DNA of 64,000 bases, taken from assembly GCF_032401055.1 (NCBI RefSeq), contig NZ_CP135529.1, positions 2,604,001-2,668,000 of the forward strand. Direction: 5' to 3'. The notes under the pieces were generated by a model. It searched no databases, was not told the origin of the DNA, and saw nothing but the letters and a program-made list of their open reading frames with translations. Positions 62,679-64,000 of this stretch are shown one piece after another. The position numbers and the translations under genes were made by a program. Position 1 is the stretch's first letter, and every line of letters starts with the position of its first letter. This DNA is from Tardiphaga sp. 709 (GTDB taxonomy: Bacteria > Pseudomonadota > Alphaproteobacteria > Rhizobiales > Xanthobacteraceae).

Positions 62679-63644
62679 ATGGCCGCCCCCATCCATGCCA
62701 AAGTCGTCATCATCGGCTCAGGCCCGGCTGGCTACACTGCCGCTATCTACGCCGCACGCGCGATGCTCGAGCCCGTCCTGATCCAGGGGATCCAGCCCGG
62801 CGGCCAGCTCACCATCACCACGGATGTCGAAAACTATCCGGGCTTCGCCGACGTCATCCAGGGTCCCTGGCTGATGGAGCAGATGGAGAAACAGGCGCAT
62901 CATGTCGGCACCAAGATCGTCACCGATCTGGTCAGTGACATGGATCTGAGCCAGCGTCCGTTCCGCCTGACCTGCGACAGCGGCGATGTCTATCTCGCCG
63001 AAACCGTGATCCTGGCCACCGGCGCGCAGGCGCGCTGGCTCGGCATCCCGTCGGAAGAGAAATTCCAGGGCGGCGGCGTATCCGCCTGCGCCACCTGCGA
63101 CGGATTCTTCTATCGCAACAAGGAAGTGATCGTGGTCGGCGGCGGCAACACGGCCGTCGAGGAAGCTTTGTTCCTGACCAATTTCGCCTCGCAGGTCACC
63201 ATCGTGCATCGCCGCGACCATTTCCGTGCCGAACGCATCCTGCAGGAGCGATTGTTCAAGCACCCGAAGATCAAGGTGGTCTGGGACTCGGCGCTCGACG
63301 AGATCTGCGGCACCGAAGGCCCGGCCAAGGTCACCCATGTTCGCCTGAAGAACGTCAAGACCGGCGCCATCACCCAGGTGCCAGCCGACGGCGTCTTCAT
63401 TGCCATCGGCCACGCGCCCGCGACCGAACTCATCAAGGGCCAGATCAAGCTGAAGCCCTCGGGCTATGTCGAAGTGGCTCCGAATTCCACCGCAACCTCG
63501 ATGCCCGGCGTCTTCGCCGCCGGCGACGTGGCGGACGAAACCTATCGGCAGGCGGTCACCGCCGCGGGCATGGGCTGCATGGCCGCCCTCGAAGCTGAGC
63601 GCTATCTCGCCGCGCATGCTCATGACCGCGCAGCGGCCGAATGA
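62679..63644 (+). CDS. trxB: thioredoxin-disulfide reductase
   Basis: A 321-residue NADPH-dependent flavoenzyme reducing thioredoxin. FAD motif IIGSGPAGYTAAIYAARA near residue 10, redox-active CATC in SACATCDGFF near residue 140, NADPH motif VVGGGNTAVEEA near 157, and the C-terminal FAD motif GVFAAGDVADETYRQ near 280. The ATG at 62679 gives the standard length; earlier in-frame starts add a non-conserved leader. The stop overlaps a possible LysR start (ATGA at 63641). Confidence 0.96.
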   Translation: MAAPIHAKVVIIGSGPAGYTAAIYAARAMLEPVLIQGIQPGGQLTITTDVENYPGFADVIQGPWLMEQMEKQAHHVGTKIVTDLVSDMDLSQRPFRLTCDSGDVYLAETVILATGAQARWLGIPSEEKFQGGGVSACATCDGFFYRNKEVIVVGGGNTAVEEALFLTNFASQVTIVHRRDHFRAERILQERLFKHPKIKVVWDSALDEICGTEGPAKVTHVRLKNVKTGAITQVPADGVFIAIGHAPATELIKGQIKLKPSGYVEVAPNSTATSMPGVFAAGDVADETYRQAVTAAGMGCMAALEAERYLAAHAHDRAAAE

Positions 63645-63676
63645 TGATCAAACGAACCCGCGACGGATTTACAGAT

Positions 63677-64000
63677 ATGGACTGGGACAAGCTGAAGGTG
63701 TTTCACGCGGCAGCGGAAGCGGGGAGCTTCACGCATGCAGGCGAGCAACTGGGCCTGTCGCAATCGGCAGTCTCACGACAGGTGAGCGCGCTGGAGCAGG
63801 AGCTGGCGGTCTCGCTGTTCCATCGCCACGCCCGCGGCCTGATCCTTACCGAACAGGGCGACCTGCTGTTCCGCACCGCCCATGATGTGTTCATGCAGCT
63901 CCAGGCGGCCCGCGCGAAGCTGACCGACAGCCGCGAGCGGCCGAGCGGCGACCTCAAGGTGACCACAACCCCGGGCGTCGGCATCAACTGGCTGATCCCA
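63677..64000 (+). CDS. LysR family transcriptional regulator, partial (runs off right edge)
   Basis: 108 codons are visible. The HTH reads AAAEAGSFTHAGEQLGLSQS then AVSRQVSALEQEL, followed by the start of the effector domain (PSGDLKVTTTPGVGINW). ATG 63677 (MDWDKLKVFHAAAE) matches the usual LysR beginning; ATG 63641 overlaps the trxB stop and would add 12 residues. Position after trxB suggests co-transcription. Target unknown because the rest is outside. Confidence 0.88.
   Translation, partial: MDWDKLKVFHAAAEAGSFTHAGEQLGLSQSAVSRQVSALEQELAVSLFHRHARGLILTEQGDLLFRTAHDVFMQLQAARAKLTDSRERPSGDLKVTTTPGVGINWLIP

Overview
The window looks like ordinary chromosome from a high-GC alphaproteobacterium of the Bradyrhizobiaceae/Nitrobacteraceae type (Rhodopseudomonas, Bradyrhizobium, Tardiphaga or Afipia). 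The pointers are an AadR/FnrN-type Crp/Fnr regulator with FixK/FNR boxes, an FBPase/CbbR-like pair, many tripartite-tricarboxylate and branched-chain ABC importers for aromatic or organic acids, and short palindromic intergenic repeats of the GTCATTCCGG...CCGGAATGAC type. These assignments are made from recognised protein families only; no database search was run. No prophage, insertion sequence, plasmid backbone or CRISPR array was seen.

Layout. 0-8.4 kb: an ABC-2 exporter pair, a Crp/Fnr protein, a stand-alone receiver protein, a Cache-type chemoreceptor, a UvrD-like helicase and a LysR regulator. 8.5-10.1 kb: an MhqO/MhqD-like quinone or thiol-stress pair next to that LysR. 10.2-17.7 kb: a ThDP enzyme, a small conserved protein, class I FBPase divergent from a CbbR-like regulator, heme oxygenase, hemF, and a frameshifted hemE divergent from hemF across an FNR box. 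17.7-18.5 kb: a gene-poor element with a near-consensus promoter. 18.5-28.5 kb: an L,D-transpeptidase, an RraA-like protein plus an IlvD/Edd dehydratase, MarR and SDR genes, and a Liv-type importer in which LivM and LivG are fused. 28.6-34.7 kb: a cyclase-family hydrolase, an FAH-family hydrolase and an NMT1-type ABC importer with its GntR regulator.

34.9-41.3 kb: phosphoglucomutase, a 34-residue membrane miniprotein behind an FNR box, a cysteine-ligated FNR homologue and a divergent small gene sharing two FNR boxes, a large RTX protein and a 52-residue membrane protein. 41.3-45.3 kb: tctC-tctB-tctA-lysR operon. 45.7-53.5 kb: two small VOC proteins, tRNA-Met, and a GntR-controlled aromatic ring-cleavage cluster (amidohydrolase, extradiol dioxygenase, flavin monooxygenase, FAH hydrolase, TctC receptor). 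53.6-64 kb: Dps, a methyltransferase, a degenerate tRNA-Cys-like element, an ArsR/MFS pair with two identical-type operators, then the housekeeping block carB, greA, doxX, lrp, trxB and the start of a LysR gene.

The most notable signals are the local oxygen-responsive circuit (four TTGA-N6-TCAA boxes, one of them at the hidden 34-codon gene), the single-base frameshift in hemE, the 76-nt tRNA-like element, the promoter-bearing 0.7-kb element at 17.7-18.4 kb, and the RTX protein whose N-terminal half carries seven propeller-like repeats.
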